A DNA stretch of 6,439 bases from Chloroflexota bacterium. GTDB taxonomy: Bacteria; Chloroflexota; Dehalococcoidia; SM23-28-2. The position numbers were made by a program, and so were the translations under genes. This document shows positions 1 to 4,314 of this stretch, piece after piece (position 1 is the first letter of the stretch; every line of letters starts with the position of its first letter). A model generated the notes under the pieces. That model was not told where the DNA came from. It ran no database searches and worked only from the letters and a program-made list of their open reading frames with translations. The stretch covers positions 1-6,439 of the forward strand of contig JAUYDU010000260.1 in assembly GCA_030691665.1 (NCBI GenBank). Direction: 5' to 3'.

Positions 1-1020
1 GTCATCGGCGTCACCATGCGCCTGTGGACTCTGGAGAACCCCGACCTGCCCCAGCACCACCGCCGCTGCTGCTCGGTGGACGACAGCGAGGACGCCCGCG
101 CCGTCTGCGATGCCCTGGGCATCCCCCACTACGTCCTCAACTTCGAGCGAGAGTTCGCCTCGACCGTGGTGGACTATTTCTGCCAGGAGTACCTGCTGGG
201 CCGCACGCCCAATCCCTGCCTGGCCTGCAACCAGCACGTCAAGTTCCGGCCGCTGCTGGCCAAGGCCCTGGCCCTGGGCGCCGATTACCTGGCCACTGGC
301 CACTACGCTCGCATTGCCAGGAACGGCCCCGCCAGTGCGGCGGCCAGGCACGGCTACGAGCTCCGGCGGGCCAGGGACGAGGCCAAGGACCAGTCCTACG
401 TGCTGTACATGCTGGGGCAGGAGGAGCTTTCCCGTCTGCTGTTCCCAGTGGGCGAGTACACCAAGACAGAGGTTCGCCGGCTGGCCGCCGAGATGGGCCT
501 GCCGGTGGCCGCCAAGCCCGACAGCGCCGAGATCTGCTTCATCCCCCGGGGCGACTACCGCTCCTTCCTGGCCGAGCGCTCGCCCCAGCATCCGGGCGAT
601 ATCGTGGACAGCGAGGGACGGTCGCTCGGCCGCCACCGGGGCATCGGCGGCTACACTATCGGCCAGCGGCGGGGCCTGCCCGCTCGCGGCGGCCGCCAGC
701 CCCTGTACGTGCTCGGCCTGAACCCGATGGCCAACACCGTCACCGTGGGCGGGGAGGACGATCTGCTGAGCGATGTCCTGTGCGCGGAGAAGCTCTCCTT
801 CGTCTCCGGCCAGGCGCCGCCGCAGCCGACGCGGGTGGAGGCCAAGATCCGCTATCGCAGCCAGGCAGCGCCGGCCCTGCTCACGGTGGACGATGGCCAC
901 GCCGAGGTTCGGTTCGCCTGCCCCCAGCGGGCGGTCACCCCCGGCCAGGCGGTGGTCTTCTACCAGGGCGAGCGGGTCGTGGGCGGCGGCATCATCGCCG
1001 GAAGCGGCCGCAACAGTTGA
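1..1020 (+). CDS. mnmA: tRNA-specific 2-thiouridylase MnmA, 5'-truncated by the window edge
   Basis: MnmA is a cytoplasmic ATP-dependent enzyme that puts sulfur on U34 of Lys, Glu and Gln tRNAs, taking it from a persulfide relay. The frame is open from base 1 and begins VIGVTMRLW, a core MnmA strand, so the Met at 16 is internal and not the start. About 25-30 N-terminal residues, including the SGGVDSS ATP-pyrophosphatase loop, lie outside the window. In the 339 visible residues, TPNPCLACN holds the first catalytic Cys (residue 73, bases 217-219), followed by ATGHYARI, AKDQSYVLYML, and AEICFIP with the second Cys (residue 179, bases 535-537). TIGQRRGL near residues 219-226 opens the C-terminal beta-barrel region. 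Both cysteines are present, so the enzyme should be active. It stops at TGA 1018-1020 with no obvious terminator hairpin directly after it. The identification is firm. Confidence 0.96.
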   Translation, partial: VIGVTMRLWTLENPDLPQHHRRCCSVDDSEDARAVCDALGIPHYVLNFEREFASTVVDYFCQEYLLGRTPNPCLACNQHVKFRPLLAKALALGADYLATGHYARIARNGPASAAARHGYELRRARDEAKDQSYVLYMLGQEELSRLLFPVGEYTKTEVRRLAAEMGLPVAAKPDSAEICFIPRGDYRSFLAERSPQHPGDIVDSEGRSLGRHRGIGGYTIGQRRGLPARGGRQPLYVLGLNPMANTVTVGGEDDLLSDVLCAEKLSFVSGQAPPQPTRVEAKIRYRSQAAPALLTVDDGHAEVRFACPQRAVTPGQAVVFYQGERVVGGGIIAGSGRNS

Positions 1021-1085
1021 CGCATCGCCGTCCGTGGGTTAATTCTCGACCCCCGCCTGATGGCCATCAACAAAACAAATCGTCA

Positions 1086-1173
1086 GCCGCAGATGGACGC
1101 AGATTGGCACAGATTGCTCGCAACAGGTTCGACTGGCCTACAAATCTGTGTTTTATCTGCGTCAATCTGTGGC
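1086..1173. repeat. Imperfect inverted repeat of CAGATT type
   Basis: The left arm (1086-1115) is built from CAGAT units (GCCGCAGATGGACGC, then AGATTGGCACAGATT). The right arm (1142-1173) is its near reverse complement (AATCTGTG, ATCTGCGTC, AATCTGTGGC). The arms differ by a few substitutions and one base of length, with a 26-base non-repeated centre. This could fold as a long hairpin or represent a small dispersed repeat. It lies 65 bases after mnmA. Its function is unknown; transcribed in the + direction it might affect mnmA mRNA stability. Confidence 0.75.
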
Positions 1174-1278
1174 AATTTCAATAGTCGATGCCCATTATCC
1201 CGCAGTGTCGATTTAGATCCCCACCAGCAGCGAACCAGCCGCCCCCGCCAGCCCCCTTTCGGTTCCCCTGTCGGCCCG

Positions 1279-1287
1279 TGTTATAAT
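1279..1287 (+). promoter_or_regulatory. Extended -10 promoter for the ytxG-like/ytxH operon
   Basis: The sequence TGTTATAAT is a perfect TATAAT box at 1282-1287 with the extended TG dinucleotide at 1279-1280. The -35 region is poor (TTCGGT at 1258-1263, 18-base spacing), as is common for extended -10 promoters. The expected start is near 1294, giving a leader of about 68 bases before the ATG at 1362. The match to a sigma-70-type consensus is visible; its use is inferred. Confidence 0.7.
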
Positions 1288-1320
1288 AGGCCGCCAGCCC
1301 AGACTTGACGGCACAGGCCC

Positions 1321-1338
1321 GCCTGCCGACAGGCAGGC
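1321..1338 (+). promoter_or_regulatory. Leader hairpin upstream of the ytxG-like gene
   Basis: GCCTGCC GACA GGCAGGC forms a 7-base-pair, all-G/C-rich perfect stem with a four-base loop. It lies between the predicted transcription start and the Shine-Dalgarno sequence at 1348-1354. No T-run follows, so it is not an intrinsic terminator. It may stabilise the mRNA 5' end or be another dispersed repeat. Confidence 0.5.
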
Positions 1339-1361
1339 CCACAGCCCAGGAGGTCGCATCT

Positions 1362-1697
1362 ATGGGTATCGATACCTTGCAGGACTTTCGAGACGTCACC
1401 ATCATCGCTTTCACCATCGCCGGCACCCTCCTCTTCCTGGTAGCCGTCATTGTGACTGTGGTCGTCGGCCTGAGCGCCACCGCCGCCCTTCAGGCGGCCC
1501 GCAGGCTGCTCCGAGAAGGGGTCACGCCGATGGTGGACAATGTGCGGGGCACCGTCACCTTCATCTCCGATACGGCGGTATCGCCGATCATCCGCGCCTA
1601 CGGCTTCTATGCCGGTGTCAGGCGAGGAGTGGGGGTGCTGGGCGGGCTGACGCAGAGAGGGGGCGACAAGGGCTCCCAGAAGGGGAAGAAGCGATGA
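1362..1697 (+). CDS. Small membrane-anchored protein, YtxG-like (DUF948-type architecture)
   Basis: This 111-residue protein has one strong transmembrane helix (about residues 13-36, a long Ile/Val/Leu/Phe stretch). A short helical region follows (ALQAARRLLREG), then a part rich in Val, Thr and Gly, and a basic Lys-rich tail. ATG 1362 is chosen because AGGAGGT at 1348-1354 sits 7 bases upstream; an in-frame TTG at 1305 has no such signal. It overlaps the next gene by 4 bases (ATGA), so the two are translationally coupled. In Bacillus, ytxG and ytxH sit together in a stress-induced operon, and the pairing here is the main reason for the YtxG-like label; sequence resemblance alone is weak. Its molecular function is not known. 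The existence of the gene is well supported, its family only moderately. Confidence 0.85.
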   Translation: MGIDTLQDFRDVTIIAFTIAGTLLFLVAVIVTVVVGLSATAALQAARRLLREGVTPMVDNVRGTVTFISDTAVSPIIRAYGFYAGVRRGVGVLGGLTQRGGDKGSQKGKKR

Positions 1698-1993
1698 TCA
1701 GGTTCCTTCTCGGCTTCATCTTGGGCGTGATGGCCGGGCTCTGCCTGGCCATCTGCCTGGCCCCCACCAGCGGCCGCCAGATTCGCGAGCGCCTGGGCGA
1801 GGCCTGGCGCGAGGGCGGCGGCGAGGAAACCCCTACCCAGGCACAGGAGGCGATGCAGCGGATGCGCTCTGGCTGGGAGACGCTGCGCCAGCGGGTGGAG
1901 GAAGCGATTCGGGCGGGCCGGGAGGCGCAGACGGAGGCGGAACAAGAGCTGCGGGCGCGTCGGGAAGAGCTGGCCAAGAAGGCGGGCAGCTAG
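1694..1993 (+). CDS. YtxH-family membrane-anchored protein
   Basis: This 99-residue protein shows the YtxH-like pattern: an N-terminal glycine-patterned transmembrane helix (GFILGVMAGLCLAICLAP, about residues 7-24) followed at once by the APTSGRQIRERL signature (APxSGxxxR in the family). The rest, residues 30-99, is very rich in Glu, Arg, Gln and Ala and should be one long amphipathic or coiled-coil helix in the cytoplasm. Two cysteines (17 and 21) lie inside the membrane segment. The start at 1694 overlaps the previous stop (ATGA), with a purine-rich AAGGGGAAG just upstream. Family members are linked to envelope or general stress, but their biochemical role is undefined. The gene ends facing the tRNA pair on the opposite strand. 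Confidence 0.85.
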   Translation: MIRFLLGFILGVMAGLCLAICLAPTSGRQIRERLGEAWREGGGEETPTQAQEAMQRMRSGWETLRQRVEEAIRAGREAQTEAEQELRARREELAKKAGS

Positions 1994-2001
1994 CACGCAG
2001 C

Positions 2002-2066
2002 AAGGAACAAGAGGCCGGGGGTCATGTTCCTTGTTCCATGTTCCTTGTTCCTTGTTCCTTGTTCCT
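2002..2066. repeat. Heptamer tandem array (GTTCCTT) with an inverted partner
   Basis: Bases 2026-2066 contain almost six units of a 7-base repeat: GTTCCTT, GTTCCAT, then GTTCCTT three times and a partial GTTCCT. On the left, AAGGAACAA (2002-2010) is the exact reverse complement of TTGTTCCTT in the array, so a hairpin with a loop containing CCGGGGG can form. The element fills the gap between the ytxH stop (1993) and the 3' end of tRNA-Ser(GGA) (2074), which are convergent, so it may act as a shared transcription end or processing structure. There is no U-tract of the classical kind. Confidence 0.85.
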
Positions 2067-2073
2067 CCCCGAG

Positions 2074-2161
2074 TGGCGGAGGGGGTGGGATTCGAACCCA
2101 CGGTCCCTTACGGAACACACGCTCTCCAGGCGTGCCTGATCGGCCACTCCAGCACCCCTCC
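2074..2161 (-). tRNA. tRNA-Ser(GGA)
   Basis: Read on the - strand, the acceptor arm GGAGGGG (2155-2161) pairs with CCCCTCC (2078-2084), followed by the discriminator G (2077) and an encoded CCA (2074-2076). The anticodon stem CACGC/GCGTG encloses the loop CTGGAGA, with anticodon GGA at 2125-2127, reading UCC and UCU. A long variable arm (GTTCC, loop GTAA, GGGAC) marks a class II tRNA, as expected for serine. The T arm is GTGGG TTCGAAT CCCAC. It lies 71 bases downstream of tRNA-Ser(CGA) and has no promoter of its own that I can see, so the two are probably transcribed together. Confidence 0.97.
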
Positions 2162-2171
2162 GGGCTGCGGC

Positions 2172-2225
2172 AGAACCTAGAACCCAGAACTCAGAACCGG
2201 TTCTAGGTTCTTGGTTCTAGGTTCT
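2172..2225. repeat. 54-base near-perfect palindrome of GTTCTAG-type heptamers between the tRNAs
   Basis: The left arm (2172-2198) is made of AGAACCT, AGAACCC, AGAACTC and AGAACC. The right arm (2199-2225) consists of GGTTCTA, GGTTCTT, GGTTCTA and GGTTCT. The arms abut with no spacer. By hand count on the transcribed - strand, 27 positions pair with 24 Watson-Crick pairs, one G-U and two mismatches. The period is 7, as in the array at 2026-2066, and both share a GTTC core, but the other three bases differ. It occupies most of the spacer between the two serine tRNAs and would form a strong hairpin in the joint precursor. Confidence 0.9.
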
Positions 2226-2232
2226 CTCCGCC

Positions 2233-2322
2233 TGGCGGAGGGGGTGGGATTCGAACCCACGGTGAGCGCAAGCCCACACCGCTTTTCGAGAGCGGCACCA
2301 TCAGCCTCTCGGTCACCCCTCC
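2233..2322 (-). tRNA. tRNA-Ser(CGA)
   Basis: On the - strand, GGAGGGG (2316-2322) pairs with CCCCTCC (2237-2243), then the discriminator G (2236) and encoded CCA (2233-2235). The anticodon stem CCGCT/AGCGG encloses CTCGAAA, with anticodon CGA at 2286-2288, reading UCG. The variable arm is long (GTGGGC, loop TTGC, GCTCAC, one G-U pair), which confirms a class II serine tRNA. The T arm GTGGG TTCGAAT CCCAC is identical to that of the neighbouring tRNA-Ser(GGA), and so are the acceptor stems, which suggests an ancient duplication or gene conversion. It is first in the two-tRNA transcript. Confidence 0.97.
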
Positions 2323-2329
2323 GACGGCC

Positions 2330-2338
2330 ATTATAGCA
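2330..2338 (-). promoter_or_regulatory. Extended -10 promoter for the tRNA-Ser pair
   Basis: On the - strand, TGCTATAAT gives a perfect TATAAT (2330-2335) with an extended TG (2337-2338). No good -35 box is visible at 16-18 bases. Only 7 bases (2323-2329) separate the box from the mature tRNA 5' end at 2322, so transcription would begin at or within a base or two of the tRNA itself. Confidence 0.7.
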
Positions 2339-2359
2339 CCCAGTCGCACGACGATCGGG

Positions 2360-2593
2360 ATCCGCTTAGAGGAGCCAGCGGAGCCTGATGCTGGACAAGG
2401 ATCGACGCCGCCTACCCCAGCCACCGCCTCCTGGCGTACGACGCGCCCGGGCGTCCCTGAAGATGAATGGGTGGAACCGCACGACTTCGTCCGGGAGTCA
2501 GTATTGGCATGGATGGAGAAACGGGCTCAATTCAGAACCATTCTGGCTGGGAACGCGACCCAGGCGGGTGACCTAGTAGAAGTCGCCAGGTAG
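2360..2593 (+). pseudogene. Possible remnant of a small protein gene (C-terminal part only)
   Basis: The frame through 2456-2590 reads PEDEWVEPHDFVRE, then SVLAWMEKRAQF, then RTILAGNATQAGDLVEVAR, and stops at TAG 2591-2593. The alternation of charged and hydrophobic residues looks like a genuine helical C-terminus. Upstream, the same frame (2360-2455) is Pro/Thr-rich and unconvincing, and no ATG or GTG with a Shine-Dalgarno sequence lies at a sensible place. A shift of one frame near 2450 would join it to a slightly better stretch (HRLLAYDAPGR), hinting at a frameshifted or truncated gene. I do not recognise the family. It may equally be a chance open frame. Confidence 0.22.
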
Positions 2594-2698
2594 TGTCAAA
2601 TCCGAAGCCATCGCTGGAGGCACGCAGCGCACCTTGAGCGCCGTGAGCCGCCTATCGCGGAGACCCTGTATGGAAGGCATACGTGCGCTCATGGCACG

Positions 2699-3109
2699 TC
2701 ATGGTCGCCACGGTGCGGGCAGATACACTTCCGCCTGGAGTACGACGCCCGATATCAGCTTCAGGAATGCCCAAATTTCGCCCGGCCCCAAATAGGACTC
2801 GACAAATGTCTCCCGGCCGGTCGTCATCGGCGCCTTTATCTCTATCGCTAACCAAATCCGATTCTCTAAGGGCTGGCATGTCATGCTCTTGACTTCCCAC
2901 AGCGGCTGCCCAATCGCCCAGCCGCTGTGGTTATCAACGCGAAGAATACTGGCGGGCGATTTCCTCCTCCATCCGAAGAGGTGACCAATAGTCCCCACAA
3001 CCCCTGCTATGCTCCAACCCAAGATATTGAGCACAGCGGAGATAACAAAGAGCGCCGTCGGCAGACCAAATATGATGACGATGGGCAACCAAAACCAGAG
3101 TTCGCTCAT
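2699..3109 (-). CDS. Two-helix membrane protein of unknown function
   Basis: This 136-residue protein starts MSELWFWLPIVIIFG. Residues 4-29 and 30-45 are two hydrophobic segments, likely a membrane hairpin, closed by a basic GWRRK stretch at about 47-50. A soluble domain of about 85 residues follows, containing WLAIEIKAP, ETFVESYLGPGEIW and a hydrophobic end. By the positive-inside rule that domain should be cytoplasmic. I do not recognise a family. The start is uncertain: ATG 3109 gives a natural membrane-protein N-terminus but has no Shine-Dalgarno sequence, while an in-frame TTG at 3130 has AAAGG 8 bases upstream and would add 7 residues. A promoter at 3162-3190 precedes both. It follows the lipoprotein gene at 173 bases, so it is probably a separate or additional transcript in the same group. 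Confidence 0.7.
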   Translation of the reverse strand: MSELWFWLPIVIIFGLPTALFVISAVLNILGWSIAGVVGTIGHLFGWRRKSPASILRVDNHSGWAIGQPLWEVKSMTCQPLENRIWLAIEIKAPMTTGRETFVESYLGPGEIWAFLKLISGVVLQAEVYLPAPWRP

Positions 3110-3161
3110 TTTCGGAGGGCCAGAGTTCAACCGTCACGCCTTTGGCCAGGCCAGCGCGTGC

Positions 3162-3190
3162 ATCATGCCAGAAAGTGTCGGAAGCGTCAA
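3162..3190 (-). promoter_or_regulatory. Promoter for the two-helix membrane protein gene
   Basis: On the - strand, TTGACG (3185-3190, 5 of 6 to the -35 consensus) is followed after exactly 17 bases by CATGAT (3162-3167, 4 of 6 to the -10 consensus). The predicted start is near 3155, 25-46 bases upstream of the two candidate start codons. It lies inside a very GC-rich spacer, where such a pair is less likely by chance. Confidence 0.5.
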
Positions 3191-3282
3191 GGCGCAGCGT
3201 CAATCGCGCGGCATGCGCGGGCGCTGCCCCCCCCACAGCCGACACGACCGCGTTGGCCGCCAGGGGGGAGGCGTGGGCCCGG

Positions 3283-3687
3283 CTAAGGCCAGCCCGAACG
3301 ACAACGGTTGCGGACGACGCTGTCTTCGAAAATGGCCGTATCTTGATCTGCTGGCTTTGCACGCCACCCTTCCCCTTTGTCAAAGTAGACTCGCCACTCC
3401 AAATGGTAGTGCTCTGCTCCAATAGGACTCCAGATAGATGTCACGGACCAACGACGCTCGCCAAGATCGGTTGCTTGCCAACTGTGGAGGTATTCGTCTT
3501 GAGGGAAATCACTGCATACTGCCCAGAGCCACACGTGCACTCGCTCGATCGCGTCCGCCTCCGTAAAGGGCTGCTGGTGAGACTGGACTGTTTGAGGGAC
3601 TGTTTTCGTTTCCTCTTCACAGCCTGCCAGGACGCCGAACGCAGAGATCACAAGAATGATGGGAAGGACGCCATACCTGCCTCTCAC
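3283..3687 (-). CDS. Lipoprotein of unknown function
   Basis: This 134-residue protein has a classical type II signal: basic N-terminus (MRGRYG), hydrophobic core (VLPIILVISAFGV) and lipobox LAGC with the lipidated Cys at residue 23, followed by acidic EEE. It should be anchored on the outer face of the cytoplasmic membrane. The mature part has a short Thr/Gln/Ser linker, then one domain from about residue 42 rich in Trp (VHVWLW, YLHSWQATDLGERRWSV, EWRVYFDKGEGW). The alternating pattern suggests a small beta-rich fold, but I do not recognise a family. The GTG start at 3687 overlaps the upstream stop (GTGA) and has AGGAGGA 8 bases upstream, so it is translationally coupled to that gene. The last residues (VVRNRCRSGWP) are unusually basic and run into a GC-rich stretch, so the true C-terminus may have been altered. 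Confidence 0.82.
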   Translation of the reverse strand: MRGRYGVLPIILVISAFGVLAGCEEETKTVPQTVQSHQQPFTEADAIERVHVWLWAVCSDFPQDEYLHSWQATDLGERRWSVTSIWSPIGAEHYHLEWRVYFDKGEGWRAKPADQDTAIFEDSVVRNRCRSGWP

Positions 3688-4226
3688 GGTCCGTCTCCTC
3701 CTGGCAGCGGCTTCTCCCCCTGCTTGTCAGGGATCAGGCTCCCGATCATCTGAGCCAGCCTCGCCACCAAATGCCGAAGCTTCCACGTGACATGAAGCTC
3801 CTCTGTCACCAAAGCCTGCGACCGTAACGCCTGCTCAGACCACCACACCAGGAACTCGCGGTCTTCCTTGCTCGCCTCTGCATGCCTGACACGGTCGTAA
3901 CACTCTGCTGCGCTGCGGAAGACATGGTAGAGCAGCCGAAGGTCTGAATAGGTGCGCGCTGCCAAATCGGCCGCCAAGGCGACGTAGTTGTCTCTCCAGC
4001 AGTGGTCAGTGAGATCCTGGCCAATGAACTCGTTTTTAGCAACGCTCTCAACATTCATGCGGTTCCAACGAAGTTCTGTTTCGAGTGCCAATAGACGAGC
4101 GCGCCGGAGCCGCCGCTCGGCACGCGTTTGTAAGTAGAGTCCTCCCACAAAGGTCAAAACCGAACCCGTCGCCCCTCCAACGAGCCCGGCCACGAGATTC
4201 GACAGGCTAACATCCGCCACTGGCAT
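3684..4226 (-). CDS. Single-helix membrane protein with helical cytoplasmic domain, unknown function
   Basis: This 180-residue protein has one transmembrane helix (about residues 11-32, rich in Gly, Val and Leu). A strongly basic segment (RAERRLRRAR, 35-44) puts the rest in the cytoplasm. That part is predicted helical: ALETELRWNRMNVESV, a middle with TYSDLRLLYHVFRSAAE, and EELHVTWKLRHLVARLAQMIGSL near the end. A membrane helix followed by an ExxLxxN-type helix is common in uncharacterised bacterial proteins, and I cannot assign a family. The start is ambiguous: ATG 4226 has GGAG only one base away, too close to work well, whereas GTG 4220 lies 7 bases from the same GGAG and would remove only two residues. 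It is the first gene of a coupled pair with the lipoprotein, so the two products probably act together at the membrane. Confidence 0.75.
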   Translation of the reverse strand: MPVADVSLSNLVAGLVGGATGSVLTFVGGLYLQTRAERRLRRARLLALETELRWNRMNVESVAKNEFIGQDLTDHCWRDNYVALAADLAARTYSDLRLLYHVFRSAAECYDRVRHAEASKEDREFLVWWSEQALRSQALVTEELHVTWKLRHLVARLAQMIGSLIPDKQGEKPLPGGDGP

Positions 4227-4271
4227 TCTCCAAGTGAGCGCTGCCTACGCACGGGGCGCATTCGTGCCCCC

Positions 4272-4301
4272 ATCCTATATCGCAGGCGCGGGAGCTGGCA
4301 A
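4272..4301 (-). promoter_or_regulatory. Candidate promoter for the membrane protein/lipoprotein pair
   Basis: On the - strand, TTGCCA (4296-4301, 5 of 6 to the -35 consensus) is followed by TATAGG (4274-4279) at 16 bases or TAGGAT (4272-4277) at 18 bases, each 4 of 6. The start would be near 4266. The leader then contains a 7-base-pair hairpin (GGGGCGC at 4253-4259 against GTGCCCC at 4264-4270). This would separate the pair from the DUF72 gene, which ends 88 bases upstream on the same strand. Confidence 0.4.
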
Positions 4302-4314
4302 GCTGCTCATACCG

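Larger units (their letters stand above)
1021..1361. other. 341-base spacer between mnmA and the ytxGH pair
   Basis: I see no convincing gene here. Short open frames on both strands lack ribosome binding sites and protein-like composition. The spacer holds an imperfect inverted repeat (1086-1173), an extended -10 promoter (1279-1287) and a leader hairpin (1321-1338), each listed separately. There is no hairpin followed by a T-run that would serve as an intrinsic terminator for mnmA. Confidence 0.6.
2323..2698. other. 376-base spacer between the tRNA pair and the accessory genes
   Basis: Apart from the tRNA promoter at its left end, this spacer has no gene I can support with a start codon and ribosome binding site. 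One + strand frame (2360-2593) has a protein-like end and is listed as a possible remnant. The stretch 2594-2698 shows nothing I recognise, and I see no terminator after the - strand gene that stops at 2699. Confidence 0.5.

Noticed and set aside
24..1184. A 386-codon open frame in another frame over mnmA
   Set aside because: Extremely Pro/Arg/Gly-rich, with no ribosome binding site, and overlapping a firmly identified mnmA frame.
2002..2225. A CRISPR array, because of the repeated units between genes
   Set aside because: The units are 7 bases long and contiguous with no unique spacers, so this is a tandem repeat and not a CRISPR.
2934..3422. A 162-codon open frame on the - strand lying between the lipoprotein and the two-helix membrane protein genes
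   Set aside because: It overlaps both neighbours in another frame by over 100 bases each, has no ribosome binding site, and its open length owes much to the GC-rich patch. The neighbours have clear membrane or lipoprotein signals.
2323..4310. A classical tRNA-integrated genomic island
   Set aside because: The low-GC stretch lies on the 5' side of the serine tRNAs, whereas integrases normally use the 3' end. I found no integrase gene and no repeated copy of the tRNA 3' end in the stretch.
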